A stretch of DNA of 64,000 nucleotides from Candidatus Bathyarchaeota archaeon (GTDB taxonomy: Archaea; Thermoproteota; Bathyarchaeia; Bathyarchaeales; Bathycorpusculaceae), in NCBI GenBank assembly GCA_026014585.1, contig JAOZIA010000002.1, positions 231,677 to 295,676 on the forward strand. The letters are read 5' to 3'. The translations under genes and the position numbers were made by a program. Position 1 is the first letter of the stretch. Every line of letters begins with the position of its first letter. The notes below the pieces were generated by a model. It worked only from the letters and a program-made list of their open reading frames with translations. It was not told where the DNA came from and made no database searches. This document shows, piece by piece, positions 1 to 8,337 of the stretch.

Positions 1-443
1 AACCATGGCAACGTAGTGTAATGTATCACGTCGACACGAGCGTTTTCAGCCGCGTTGAGTCCCGAAATTTTCTGGATTTTGCTGATTTCCGCTTTGGCAC
101 ATTTTACAAAATCATCGAAGTCACCGTTGTACTCAAAGAGGGCAAACCCAAATGTAGAATCTGCTCTGGCAACTGTTGTGCTTGCGTGTATTCGGTCAAA
201 CACCCAGACTTCGCCATCGATGATTCGGTAGCGGAAATTCTCCACCATGTTCATAGCCTTAATCGACTCATACATGTAGTAAAGAAAGAAAGAGGCTCCA
301 AGTTTTTTGCTGTTAGCAAAAGCAGCGGTGCAGTCAACATTTACAACCACGCCAAAGTATGGGTCATCACAACTGCCAAAATACTTGTAATGGTCTCTTC
401 TTGACCAGTTTTCGATATCCAGTTTAGTTTTCATAAAGCTCAT
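1..443 (-). CDS. Chloramphenicol acetyltransferase-like O-acetyltransferase (partial)
   Basis: The 3' end is cut off by the window edge; 147 codons are visible, reading leftward from ATG at 443 (a second in-frame ATG lies at 434). The translation begins MSFMKTKLDIENWSRRDHYK and continues with FFLYYMYESIKAMN and NFRYRIIDGEVWVFDRI. This is the N-terminal pattern of the trimeric CAT family (WxRxxHF, then Y..I.A.N...EFR.R). The catalytic His motif would lie beyond the edge and cannot be checked. Family members transfer acetyl from acetyl-CoA to a hydroxyl group. In environmental archaea such proteins are rarely shown to give resistance, so the substrate is unknown. It is a single gene and reads away from tRNA-Thr. 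Confidence 0.8.
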   Translation of the reverse strand, partial: MSFMKTKLDIENWSRRDHYKYFGSCDDPYFGVVVNVDCTAAFANSKKLGASFFLYYMYESIKAMNMVENFRYRIIDGEVWVFDRIHASTTVARADSTFGFALFEYNGDFDDFVKCAKAEISKIQKISGLNAAENARVDVIHYTTLPW

Positions 444-496
444 TTGTCAATTTCGGCTGTGGGCTTAAAAATTTTTAGGTATAATTTTTTGTGTGG

Positions 497-570
497 AGCC
501 TTCGGCGGGATTTGGACCCGCGACCATTACCTTACCAAGGTAACGCCCCACCGGGCTAGGCTACGAAGGC
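497..570 (-). tRNA. tRNA-Thr (GGT anticodon)
   Basis: The reverse strand folds as a full cloverleaf. The acceptor GCCTTCG pairs with CGAAGGC. The anticodon stem TTACC/GGTAA holds loop TTGGTAA, giving anticodon GGT. The T arm is GCGGG-TCCAAAT-CCCGC and the discriminator base is T. No intron and no encoded CCA are seen. Confidence 0.93.
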
Positions 571-723
571 GCAAATACACTGTGCTCATGAATCAACGCG
601 TCTTCTCAATAAAATGCTTACGGTTTAACAAACACAAAAAGTAGCGCCGAACCATTTTTTGCTGTGGAAAACTTCATATTAACTAACTGATACACTGAAT
701 AATTCACCTGCAAAAATGGGTGT

Positions 724-811
724 GCAGGGGTCTCCAAGCCAGGTCAACGGAGTAGGGCTTAGGACCCTATCGCGCAGGCGTTCGTGGGTTCGAATCCCAC
801 CCCCTGCACCA
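724..811 (+). tRNA. tRNA-Leu (TAG anticodon), CCA encoded
   Basis: The acceptor GCAGGGG pairs with CCCCTGC. The anticodon stem TAGGG/CCCTA holds loop CTTAGGA, giving anticodon TAG. The long variable arm is typical of class II tRNA-Leu. The T arm is GTGGG-TTCGAAT-CCCAC, the discriminator is A, and CCA is encoded at 809-811. The 3' part of this gene recurs at 3370-3408 and, more decayed, at 10013-10040, so it looks like an insertion target. Confidence 0.94.
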
Positions 812-915
812 AAAATAATCTGGGCGCATTGTAGCTTCCTGTACTTGAATGGGTAAATAGCTGATTTGGGCAATAGCGTTTTAATAATAATATTAATGAT
901 TTAGTTTGAAAAAAG

Positions 916-3333
916 TTGCCGACTTATTACTACTGCAAAAAATGTGGCAAACCCCACACGCACCAAGAATACAGCCAGAGCTTATTCTGCAAAGAATGCG
1001 GCACATTTCTAACACGAGGCAGCAAACCAAAAAATTTCAGACCACCTCCAATCAATAATTCATCACAGACTAAACCAGTAAACATCCCAAAGACAGAAAC
1101 CAGCCCCCAAGAAGTTCAACCCCAACAAACCCCTATTGCGCACACTCAAGAAATTCCTGCACAAGACGCATGTTATGGGGAACTGGATGAATCCCTTCCA
1201 GAAAACATAAGCGCCTATTTGCAAAGTAAGAATATTAAATTTTATTCTCATCAGGCAGAAGCCATAAACAAAGCACGGCAAGGCAAAAACGTAATTATTA
1301 ATACCCATACGGCGTCAGGAAAAACTTTGGCGTTTAATATTCCCGTTTTTGATGCCCTCATAAACGATAAAAAAGCAACAGCACTCTACATTTATCCCTC
1401 AAAAGCTCTAACAAATGATCAGCTCAAAGTTTTACAGGAAATCGAGAAAGACACGGGCATCAAAGCAGATTCTAACGTTTATGATGGTGACACACCAAAA
1501 GAGCAGCGCGCGTTTATACGGGAAAATTCCAGGATAATTTTGACTAACCCTTATGGTTTGCATCTGTACCTTCCTTGGCATAAGCTCTGGCGAGGTTTTT
1601 TTCAAAACTTAAAGTACATCATACTTGATGAAGCGCATGTTTACCGAGGCGTTTTTGGCTCAAACGTGGCCATGCTTCTACGAAGACTGCTAAGAATCTG
1701 CAATTTTTACCATGCAGACCCTCAAATCATACTCTCATCAGCAACCATAGCTAACCCGCAGGAACACGCAAAGAAACTAACTGGAAAAGATTTCGAAATA
1801 ATATCAAACGATGGCTCCCCAAGGGGTAAAAAATCGTTCATATTTTGGAATCCACCTTTCATTAATCCAGCAAAAACAATTCGCCGATCTACTCATCAAG
1901 AAACCAAAGACCTTCTAACCGTAAGCGTCATGAAGAATCTGCAGACCCTCTGCTTTACAACCTCACGACAAATGGCTGAGCTTATAACAAGATGGACTAA
2001 AGAAGACCTAAAACGAAGAAAGCCTAAGCTATACGGTTCAGTAACTGCCTACAGGGCAGGCTACCTTCCTCAAGAACGACGTGACATAGAGAATCGTCTA
2101 AAAACCAAGGACTTAATCGGTTTGGTTTCAACAAACGCGTTAGAGCTTGGCATCGACATAGGTTCTTTGGACGCAGTGATAATTTCGGGCTATCCAGGGA
2201 CAGTCATATCTACGTGGCAGCAAGCTGGACGTGCAGGCAGAAACAAAAACGATTCAACCGTAACCTTGGTTGCTTTCCAAAACCCTCTTGACCAATATTT
2301 CATGAAGCACCCACAAGACTTCTTTGATAGACCCCATGAACAAGCAATCATTAACCTGCACAATCTGAAAATTACTTCAGGTCATATTATGTGTGCAGCT
2401 GACGAGTTGCCGCTTACCGATTCTGACCAAAAATATTTTCCAGAGATCTTCAAAGAAAGCGGTCGAGCCCTTGTGCAAAAAAACCTTCTGAAAAAAACTG
2501 CGCAGGGTTGGACTTACTCTGGGCTGGAAAGGGCAACTAAAGTTGTTAATCTTGAAAGTATTAGCGGAAAAACAGTGAATGTACTTTGCAATGGGCATAT
2601 TCTTGAAACACTTCCCTTAAACAAGGCTTATGAAGAAACCCATGCAGGAGCAATCCTTCTACATCAAGGCGAAACCTACCGCTCAGAAGAACTAAATCTC
2701 CACAATTTCACTGCAACGGTTCGGAAAGAGAATACCAACTATTATACTGAAACACAAAAAAGCGTCGAAGTAGCAATCAAGAAAACATTGGAAGAAACGC
2801 AAACAAACCTCAAAACCTCTTTGGGCGAATTAATAATCACTGAAAATTGTCATTCATACGTAATTAAATCCAATGATGTAATCATCAAAAAACATACGCT
2901 TGATTTGCCCTCTTCGTCTTTCTCAACGGTTGGTATGTGGTTTATTGTTCCTGAACAGATTAGAGAAGAAGTTGAGGATAAAGGCTTGAATTTCGAGGGT
3001 GGATTGCATGCTCTTGAACATGCCATTATTGCGATGGCGCCAATGTTTGCAATGTGTGACCGTTGGGACATAGGCGGAATGTCAACAGCCGAGCATACAG
3101 ACACAGGAAAACCAACAATCTTCATTTACGATGGTTTTGAGGGAGGAATCGGTATTTCAGAAAACCTTTATTCAAACATAAAACCGCTATTAGAAAAAAC
3201 GTTAAAGTTGATTGAAACCTGCGAATGCAAAGAAGGCTGTCCATCCTGCATATACTCGCCTAAATGCGGAAACGGAAACGAGCCATTAGATAAAAAGGCA
3301 GCAAACATCATCTTGCAACGTTTAATTAAATAA
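916..3333 (+). CDS. DEAH-box superfamily 2 helicase with C-terminal DUF1998 (MrfA/Hrq1-like)
   Basis: 805 aa from a TTG start at 916. The N-terminus is a zinc ribbon (CKKCGKPH, then CKECG), followed by a low-complexity proline/threonine linker to about residue 100. Helicase core: motif I NTHTASGKT near residue 127, DEAH box (ILDEAHVY) near 237, motif III SSAT, and motif VI QQAGRAGR near 434. The C-terminus holds the DUF1998 cysteine cluster (CECKEGCPSCIYSPKCG, about residue 768). This layout is that of the MrfA/YprA and Hrq1 3'-5' DNA helicases linked to DNA repair, where the four-Cys cluster binds a metal. The added N-terminal zinc ribbon is archaeal in style. An A/T-rich TATA-like stretch lies at 879-890. 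The gene sits alone between intact tRNA-Leu and a tRNA-Leu 3' fragment, which suggests it arrived by insertion. Family assignment is firm; the cellular role is inferred. Confidence 0.88.
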   Translation: MPTYYYCKKCGKPHTHQEYSQSLFCKECGTFLTRGSKPKNFRPPPINNSSQTKPVNIPKTETSPQEVQPQQTPIAHTQEIPAQDACYGELDESLPENISAYLQSKNIKFYSHQAEAINKARQGKNVIINTHTASGKTLAFNIPVFDALINDKKATALYIYPSKALTNDQLKVLQEIEKDTGIKADSNVYDGDTPKEQRAFIRENSRIILTNPYGLHLYLPWHKLWRGFFQNLKYIILDEAHVYRGVFGSNVAMLLRRLLRICNFYHADPQIILSSATIANPQEHAKKLTGKDFEIISNDGSPRGKKSFIFWNPPFINPAKTIRRSTHQETKDLLTVSVMKNLQTLCFTTSRQMAELITRWTKEDLKRRKPKLYGSVTAYRAGYLPQERRDIENRLKTKDLIGLVSTNALELGIDIGSLDAVIISGYPGTVISTWQQAGRAGRNKNDSTVTLVAFQNPLDQYFMKHPQDFFDRPHEQAIINLHNLKITSGHIMCAADELPLTDSDQKYFPEIFKESGRALVQKNLLKKTAQGWTYSGLERATKVVNLESISGKTVNVLCNGHILETLPLNKAYEETHAGAILLHQGETYRSEELNLHNFTATVRKENTNYYTETQKSVEVAIKKTLEETQTNLKTSLGELIITENCHSYVIKSNDVIIKKHTLDLPSSSFSTVGMWFIVPEQIREEVEDKGLNFEGGLHALEHAIIAMAPMFAMCDRWDIGGMSTAEHTDTGKPTIFIYDGFEGGIGISENLYSNIKPLLEKTLKLIETCECKEGCPSCIYSPKCGNGNEPLDKKAANIILQRLIK

Positions 3334-3369
3334 CTTAAGAACCCTTTCAAAAACGTGTTTAACTTATCA

Positions 3370-3408
3370 CGTAGGCGTTAGTGGGTTCGAATCCCACCTC
3401 CTGCACCA
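3370..3408 (+). repeat. tRNA-Leu 3'-end fragment (att-like scar 1)
   Basis: 39 bases match the 3' end of tRNA-Leu (773-811) at 36 positions, covering part of the variable arm, the whole T arm, the 3' acceptor strand and CCA. No 5' half of a tRNA is present, so it cannot be a working tRNA. Duplicated tRNA 3' ends are the usual product of tyrosine-integrase insertion at a tRNA gene. No integrase gene is visible nearby. Confidence 0.85.
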
Positions 3409-3446
3409 AACGAACCTCAGATGATGAATACCACAGTTTAGATTAG

Positions 3447-4202
3447 TTAGACGGGAATTATTACTGGTCTACCCGCATAGTTTGCTACCGCAACAGGCAA
3501 GTCATATACTGCTTCGATGTTTTGAGGAGTTATTACTTCATGAGTACCAGCAACAAATATTGTTCCGTCTTTTATCATCAGGAATTTATCAGAGTACCGC
3601 AAAGCAAGATTAATGTCGTGCATAGTCATGATTGCAGTTAAATCATTTTGTTTCACAACGTTGACAAGAGCAGACATTATCCTGTGCTGGTTGCACAAGT
3701 CAAGACTACTGGTAGGCTCATCTAAGAGCAAAACTTTAGGTTCCTGCACTAAAGCACGAGCAATTTGGACCTTCTGAAGTTCACCACCGCTAATTTCATC
3801 GATGTACTTTAAAGAAAACTTGTTTAAATCAAGCTTGTCTATTATGTCTTTTACGAGTTGAAGGTCCCTTTTTGAAACATCCCATGTAATGTGGGGTTTT
3901 CGCCCCAGCAAAACAGAGTCAAAAACGGTAATCTGACAAACTTCAGCTCGTTGAGCCACATACCCGACCCGCTTAGCCACCTCAACGCGCCTCATTTTAC
4001 GGATTTCCTCACCATCCACCATAATAGTGCCATTGCGCGATTTCAGAAGGCCATTAATACATTTGAGCAGGGTAGTTTTGCCTACACCGTTGGGTCCTAA
4101 AATGGTTAAAAGCTCATTTGCGCCGACTTCCATTTGAATATTATCTAGCACTACTTTTCCGTTTTTATAGGAAAATTCAAGGTCTTTGATTTCTAGCTTC
4201 AT
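3447..4202 (-). CDS. ABC importer ATP-binding protein (FecE/BtuD type)
   Basis: 251 aa. Walker A is GPNGVGKTT (about residues 35-43), the signature is SGGELQKVQIARAL, and Walker B is LLLDEPTSSLD followed by the H-loop (MTMHDIN). Length and order fit the ATPase of type II importers for iron-siderophores, haem or cobalamin. It overlaps the permease stop/start by 4 bases and is the last gene of a four-gene leftward operon (binding protein, methyltransferase, permease, ATPase). The substrate cannot be told from sequence. Corrinoid is attractive in an organism with corrinoid methyl transfer; iron chelate is equally possible. Confidence 0.92.
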   Translation of the reverse strand: MKLEIKDLEFSYKNGKVVLDNIQMEVGANELLTILGPNGVGKTTLLKCINGLLKSRNGTIMVDGEEIRKMRRVEVAKRVGYVAQRAEVCQITVFDSVLLGRKPHITWDVSKRDLQLVKDIIDKLDLNKFSLKYIDEISGGELQKVQIARALVQEPKVLLLDEPTSSLDLCNQHRIMSALVNVVKQNDLTAIMTMHDINLALRYSDKFLMIKDGTIFVAGTHEVITPQNIEAVYDLPVAVANYAGRPVIIPV

Positions 4203-5266
4203 TTCTTATACCCCCTGATAAGTATGGCCAGAAACAGTGGTCCACCTAGAAAAGAGGTGATAACACCCACAGGAAGAATTAGCGGAGAAATTAAAGTTCG
4301 ACCTAGAGTGTCAGAAAGCACTAATATGAGGGCACCTGCTAAAGCGGAGGCGGGAATTACGAAGCGGTGGTCAGAGCCAATCACGCGTCGAACCATGTGT
4401 GGTGCTAATAGGCCTACAAAACCGATAACGCCCATTAGAGAAACGATTAATGCAGCGACAAGGGAAGCAAGAACCATTCCTACAGTTATGTGCCGGTCAA
4501 CATTTACACCTAGACTGCTTGCGGTGTCTATACCTGCATTGATAGAATTGTAGGTCCAGCGGTTATAAATGAAGTAGCCAAGCACAGGTAAAGACACTAC
4601 AGTGATTAGGGTAAGATTATCCCAGGTTATTCGGCTTAAATCGCCAAATGTCCAATAAACCATAGAAGCAAGTTGCACATCATTTGCGAAATACTGCAGG
4701 GCAGTACGAGCTGCCATAAAGATTGAGCCCATAACCACACCTGATAAAACTATAGCTTCAGGTGAAACCTTAGTTAGTCTAGTTAGGACAAGTACAACAC
4801 CGGTGGAGACTAAAGAGAACAGAAACGCACAGATAGTCACAGTATAGGGGTTACTTATTACTACAGCATCTCTGGAACTGCTAAACATTGCTCCGGCACC
4901 TAAGAACATAATTGCAAATGCTGCTCCGAAAGCAGCAGCTTGGCTAAGCCCAAGCGTATACGGTTCACTTAAAGGATTCTTAAGTAAACACTGCATAACT
5001 GTACCAGCAACTGCTAGCATTGCACCCGCAATTACACCCACTAATACACGGGGTAACCGAATACTCCAAGCTATGCCACTTTGGTTGGCTATTTGGCTAA
5101 TCACTTCAGAAATGCTAAGATTTGATGAACCAATAGATACAGCCACCAAGAAAATAACAACTAAGGCAATAGCACAAGCAACTATGAACATAACCTTTTT
5201 TCCAATATATTTGTTGTAGTCAGGCATGTCACTACTTGCTTTTTGTGCAATCTTGCTATTCACCAT
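4199..5266 (-). CDS. FecCD-family ABC importer permease
   Basis: About 355 aa with 9-10 hydrophobic segments. The segments RLPRVLVGVIAGAMLAVAG, PLSEPYTLGLSQAAAFGAA and GVIGFVGLLAPHMVRRVIG are hallmarks of the BtuC/FhuB/FecCD permease family. The last is the cytoplasmic coupling region that docks on the ATPase. The frame is open to an ATG at 5305, but the ATG at 5266 (MVNSKIAQ) is preferred. It sits one base after the methyltransferase stop and has a GGAGTGA Shine-Dalgarno 8 bases upstream. It would form a homodimeric channel with the ATPase at 3447. Confidence 0.92.
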   Translation of the reverse strand: MVNSKIAQKASSDMPDYNKYIGKKVMFIVACAIALVVIFLVAVSIGSSNLSISEVISQIANQSGIAWSIRLPRVLVGVIAGAMLAVAGTVMQCLLKNPLSEPYTLGLSQAAAFGAAFAIMFLGAGAMFSSSRDAVVISNPYTVTICAFLFSLVSTGVVLVLTRLTKVSPEAIVLSGVVMGSIFMAARTALQYFANDVQLASMVYWTFGDLSRITWDNLTLITVVSLPVLGYFIYNRWTYNSINAGIDTASSLGVNVDRHITVGMVLASLVAALIVSLMGVIGFVGLLAPHMVRRVIGSDHRFVIPASALAGALILVLSDTLGRTLISPLILPVGVITSFLGGPLFLAILIRGYKK

Positions 5267-5267
5267 T

Positions 5268-6314
5268 TTACTGGTCACTCCTGTCTGTGGAAGGTTTGTG
5301 TACAAAAATTATTTCAGACATCTTGTCCACGGGTTTACAGTCTATAATTTCTAAGCCAGCTACTTTTAGATGAGAAACATATTCGTCTTTACGCATGATT
5401 TTGTCAGATGAGTGAGGTTTTCTGCCAAGCTTTGTTCCTTTATAGTGGATTATGTTCCAATCCAGCGTTTGCATTGCGTCTCCTTTAGGGTTATCTTTGT
5501 GTCTGCGTACAATCAAGTCACCGTCAGGATTTAGAGCATCGACAAATTGTGGAATAAACTTGGGGTCATTACAAGTTTGGTTAAATGATGAAAAAATTGC
5601 ATCATAACCTTGCCCAATGCTATCCACATTAAAGTCTCCCGAAATCACGTGAACTTTTTGCGCTTTGTAAGCATTAATATACTCACGGGTTAGAGGAGTT
5701 ACAATGGGTTGGTCGAAAACAAAAGCGTCAAGCTGAGGGTTTAGGGCAGCAAAAGCAATAGAATAAAGACCATGCCCACCGCCAACATCAAGCAGACGAG
5801 TCCAACGATTGATATTCAAAGTTTTTGTTACAACATCCATAACGCTACAAACAGAACCTGCTTCAGACCATTCAGCGATTCGCAAAATGCGACCATCACT
5901 AAACATGTTTTTCTCTTTGACAATTGGACCATATTTAAGCAGAGTTGGTAATTGGCTCCAGATTTGAGCATTTATTTTCATATCTTTGAGCGTGTTTTGC
6001 ATGTACCGTGAAGACGAATGGTTCAAGTAAACACGTGTTAATGAAGAGTTAACATATTTGTCATCTTTTTTACTTAGAAGCCCAATGTCAGATAGGGCAT
6101 CACAAAACATTTGAGTCATTATCTCATGATAGCCGAATTGTGTGGCTATTTCTTGATATGTTTTAGGTGCAACTGTATACTCAAATATTCCATTTTCCCA
6201 AGCAGTCATTATCACATAATAACGCTGTAAGCCTTTTAGTGGCTCACCCACGGTAGAAGTAAATATTTTGGATTGGGGAGAGGGATAACTTAAGAGGTTG
6301 TTTATGTTTTTCAT
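5268..6314 (-). CDS. Class I SAM-dependent methyltransferase, acetylserotonin O-methyltransferase-like
   Basis: 348 aa. The first about 100 residues form a winged-helix dimerisation domain (YQEIATQFGYHEIMTQMFCDAL). It is followed by a Rossmann SAM-binding domain with motif I LLDVGGGHGLYSIAF near residue 165, an acidic FDQP loop, and a GDFNVDSIGQGYDAIF segment. This is the layout of small-molecule O-methyltransferases of the CrtF/ASMT group. It sits inside an importer operon, between the binding-protein and permease genes with one base to the next start. That placing is unusual and suggests it modifies the imported ligand or makes the chelator. The substrate is unknown. Confidence 0.82.
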   Translation of the reverse strand: MKNINNLLSYPSPQSKIFTSTVGEPLKGLQRYYVIMTAWENGIFEYTVAPKTYQEIATQFGYHEIMTQMFCDALSDIGLLSKKDDKYVNSSLTRVYLNHSSSRYMQNTLKDMKINAQIWSQLPTLLKYGPIVKEKNMFSDGRILRIAEWSEAGSVCSVMDVVTKTLNINRWTRLLDVGGGHGLYSIAFAALNPQLDAFVFDQPIVTPLTREYINAYKAQKVHVISGDFNVDSIGQGYDAIFSSFNQTCNDPKFIPQFVDALNPDGDLIVRRHKDNPKGDAMQTLDWNIIHYKGTKLGRKPHSSDKIMRKDEYVSHLKVAGLEIIDCKPVDKMSEIIFVHKPSTDRSDQ

Positions 6315-6403
6315 CTTTACTACTCCATCGTTAAGGGTATTTTTTTAAAAAAGGAAAGAGGGGAAATTTTTTTGTTCCAAAGGTTTACGCATTTTATTTA
6401 CAC

Positions 6404-7516
6404 CTAAGGAAGTAGGTTCACAGGACCAAATGCACCAAGAGTTGCTGCTACGTCATCGTATAGTGACATTCCTAATAGGAAGTTGTAGATTTCGTTGGCT
6501 TTTTCAACAGGGTCTATGTCTGCAAACTGGTCAGGGTACAAGATTGTGCCCACGTAGTATGCATCAGTTAGGGTTACATCGATTTGTGACCCATAAGAAC
6601 CATAGGGCATTACTCCGTAAACACGATTGTTTTGTATTGCGACCATATTGCTGTATACATCAGGGTGGTTAGCTACGTCGTCCTTGCAGAGGACAAAACC
6701 AGCATAGTCAATGAACATAACGTCAGGATTGAGTCCAGGAATAATTTCAGCGTCTATACTTACGGTATTGGTGACACCTTGAACCATTTCATCAGTAACT
6801 ACATTTTTGGCGTTTGTCAAAGTAAATGGTGCATAATATGCACTAGTTGAGATTAGTCCGTGTGTACCACGATATGAAAGTCCGCCGACATATACAGAGA
6901 GTTTTTCGGTGTCAGATATGCTAGATGTTCGGCTATCGAGGTCAGAAACTATGCCTTCGATGTAGTTGATGATTTCAGTTGCTCTATCTTCTTTATCTAG
7001 TATTTGACCCATGAGGTTTAACGCGTCATAAAATAGGTCAATTTCTTCAGGTGAGTCAATGCCAGGCGCGACAATGCCGATAACAGGTACACCTAATTGT
7101 GTTTGTAAGTTGTCAAGATTTGCGGTATCAACGTCTGCTTTGAATACAATGTCTGGGTTTTGGGCTCCAATAAGTTCAGGATCTCCACCGTGACCCGGAC
7201 CGACCAATGGCAAAGTAGCGTATTCGGGGTGTGCTATTGAGTAGGGTCTCGTACTGGGGTCTGTTTCAACTTCTTCGACTGCACAGATTAAGTCGCTGGC
7301 ACCAAGATAAGTGAGTAAACGTAAGGTACCGGTATTAACTGCGACAACACGGTTTATGCTAGTGGGTACAGTTACTGTACGACCAGCCATGTCGGTAATC
7401 TCTTGAGTTGTTGATACAGGTTCAGATGCTGGTGCATTATAAAGGCTGGCAAAAGAAACAGTTGCAATCAAAGCAATAGCGACTACAGCTAAAACAACAT
7501 ATAGTTTTTTCATCAA
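6404..7516 (-). CDS. Periplasmic-binding-type (FepB/BtuF) substrate-binding protein
   Basis: 370 aa. An N-terminal signal segment (MMKKLYVVLAVVAIALIA) lacks a lipobox Cys, so it is probably a membrane-anchored or released extracellular protein. It continues with DMAGRTVTVPTSINRVVAV and LLTYLGASDLICAVE, the entry to the PF01497 two-lobe fold joined by a long helix, and ends with a normal C-terminal lobe. It is the first gene of the operon, with a GGAGG ribosome site 10 bases before ATG and an AT-rich TATA-like element near 7569-7580. It delivers ligand to the FecCD permease. Ligand class (iron chelate or corrinoid) is open. Confidence 0.9.
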   Translation of the reverse strand: MMKKLYVVLAVVAIALIATVSFASLYNAPASEPVSTTQEITDMAGRTVTVPTSINRVVAVNTGTLRLLTYLGASDLICAVEEVETDPSTRPYSIAHPEYATLPLVGPGHGGDPELIGAQNPDIVFKADVDTANLDNLQTQLGVPVIGIVAPGIDSPEEIDLFYDALNLMGQILDKEDRATEIINYIEGIVSDLDSRTSSISDTEKLSVYVGGLSYRGTHGLISTSAYYAPFTLTNAKNVVTDEMVQGVTNTVSIDAEIIPGLNPDVMFIDYAGFVLCKDDVANHPDVYSNMVAIQNNRVYGVMPYGSYGSQIDVTLTDAYYVGTILYPDQFADIDPVEKANEIYNFLLGMSLYDDVAATLGAFGPVNLLP

Positions 7517-7581
7517 AATGTGCCTCCAATGCGAAGTATAGGTTGGTCATATTGGCAATTAACGTCGGTTTTATTTTTTGG

Positions 7582-7603
7582 ATTCATAGAAGTATCTATG
7601 AAT
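7582..7603. promoter_or_regulatory. Perfect inverted repeat upstream of the importer operon
   Basis: ATTCATAGA-AGTA-TCTATGAAT: 9-bp perfect arms with a 4-bp spacer, immediately upstream of the AT-rich box that would serve the leftward importer operon. Position and symmetry fit an operator for a dimeric metal- or ligand-sensing repressor. The regulator is not identified. Confidence 0.55.
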
Positions 7604-7639
7604 TTGGGATTCCTATGTTGTACACTCATTTTTTAACGT

Positions 7640-7677
7640 CCCTAATTGGTTGGATTATCCAGCCTATACCATTAGGG
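7640..7677. promoter_or_regulatory. Second palindromic region, importer/MarR intergenic
   Basis: CCCTAAT (7640-7646) and ATTAGGG (7671-7677) form outer arms. The perfect palindrome TGGATTATCCA (7651-7661) lies between them. This is a nested symmetric site in the 378-bp gap between the divergent importer and MarR operons. It could be a second operator or a structured leader. No gene is seen in the rest of the gap. Confidence 0.4.
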
Positions 7678-7860
7678 CTAATAAACCTTAAGTGAACATA
7701 ATTTAATCCACGGTTGAACAACTAAAGACCAAAAATAGCACAACTCACATAAAAACAGCCACTCAAAGCACAAAGGAGACAATTTGAGCGATAAGACACC
7801 GCAAATAGGCCTTAATGGAAGCTGTAGCTGACGAAGAGGCAGCACGACAAAGTTAATTAA

Positions 7861-7880
7861 TTAGTTAATCTAATCATTAG
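7861..7880. promoter_or_regulatory. Overlapping palindromes at the marR promoter
   Basis: TTAGTTAATCTAA (7861-7873) and CTAATCATTAG (7870-7880) are overlapping perfect palindromes, 15-34 bases before the TTG start of the MarR gene. They lie where the TATA box and transcription start should be. This is the usual place for MarR autorepression. Confidence 0.55.
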
Positions 7881-7894
7881 AAAGTGAAACTAAT

Positions 7895-8335
7895 TTGACT
7901 GTAACCAACCAAGAATGCGCCAAAGAAATCCTCGAAACTGTACCGCTAATCATGAAAGACATCCGCAGCCAAATGCGCAGCCGACGAACAAATGACCTCA
8001 CAGTACCCCAATTTCGCACACTAAACTTTGTAAACCGAAATGCAGGAGCATCACTCACCCAAGTCGCAGAACACATCGGAATCACTCTGCCATCCATGTC
8101 TAAACTTGCAGATGACCTTCTCCACAAAGGCTTACTCAAACGCGAAGAACACCCCACAGACCGTAGAAGAATAAAACTACAGACCACACCCCTTGGAGTA
8201 AAAATCACAGAAACCGCAAGAGAAGGAACAATGAAGTATCTATCGCAAAAACTTGAGGGTGTAAACAGTGAAGACTGCAAAGCCATCCTTGAAGCTATGG
8301 AAAAGTTACGGTCAGTTTTCAGAACAAATCAATAA
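7895..8335 (+). CDS. MarR-family transcriptional regulator
   Basis: 146 aa from a TTG start; the nearby GTG frame is closed by a stop. The winged-helix core is visible: LTVPQFRTLNFVNRNAGAS, LTQVAEHIGITLPSMSKLAD and the wing LLKREEHPTDRRRIKLQTT. The DRR sequence is typical of MarR wings. C-terminal helices form the dimer interface. It lies 2 bases before the exporter ATPase gene, so it very likely represses its own MarR-ABC exporter operon and responds to a small toxic ligand. Overlapping palindromes lie at its promoter. Confidence 0.92.
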   Translation: MTVTNQECAKEILETVPLIMKDIRSQMRSRRTNDLTVPQFRTLNFVNRNAGASLTQVAEHIGITLPSMSKLADDLLHKGLLKREEHPTDRRRIKLQTTPLGVKITETAREGTMKYLSQKLEGVNSEDCKAILEAMEKLRSVFRTNQ

Positions 8336-8337
8336 AC

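Noticed and set aside
444-873. Open frames at 444-644 (plus) and 679-873 (minus)
   Set aside because: They run across tRNA-Thr and tRNA-Leu; the encoded peptides are just tRNA sequence read as codons.
3370-3408. Possible second tRNA-Leu gene
   Set aside because: Only the 3' half is present; there is no 5' acceptor, D arm or anticodon arm upstream.
3421-3427. ATGATGA as a C box of a guide RNA
   Set aside because: No CTGA boxes at the right spacing and no closing stem were found on either strand.
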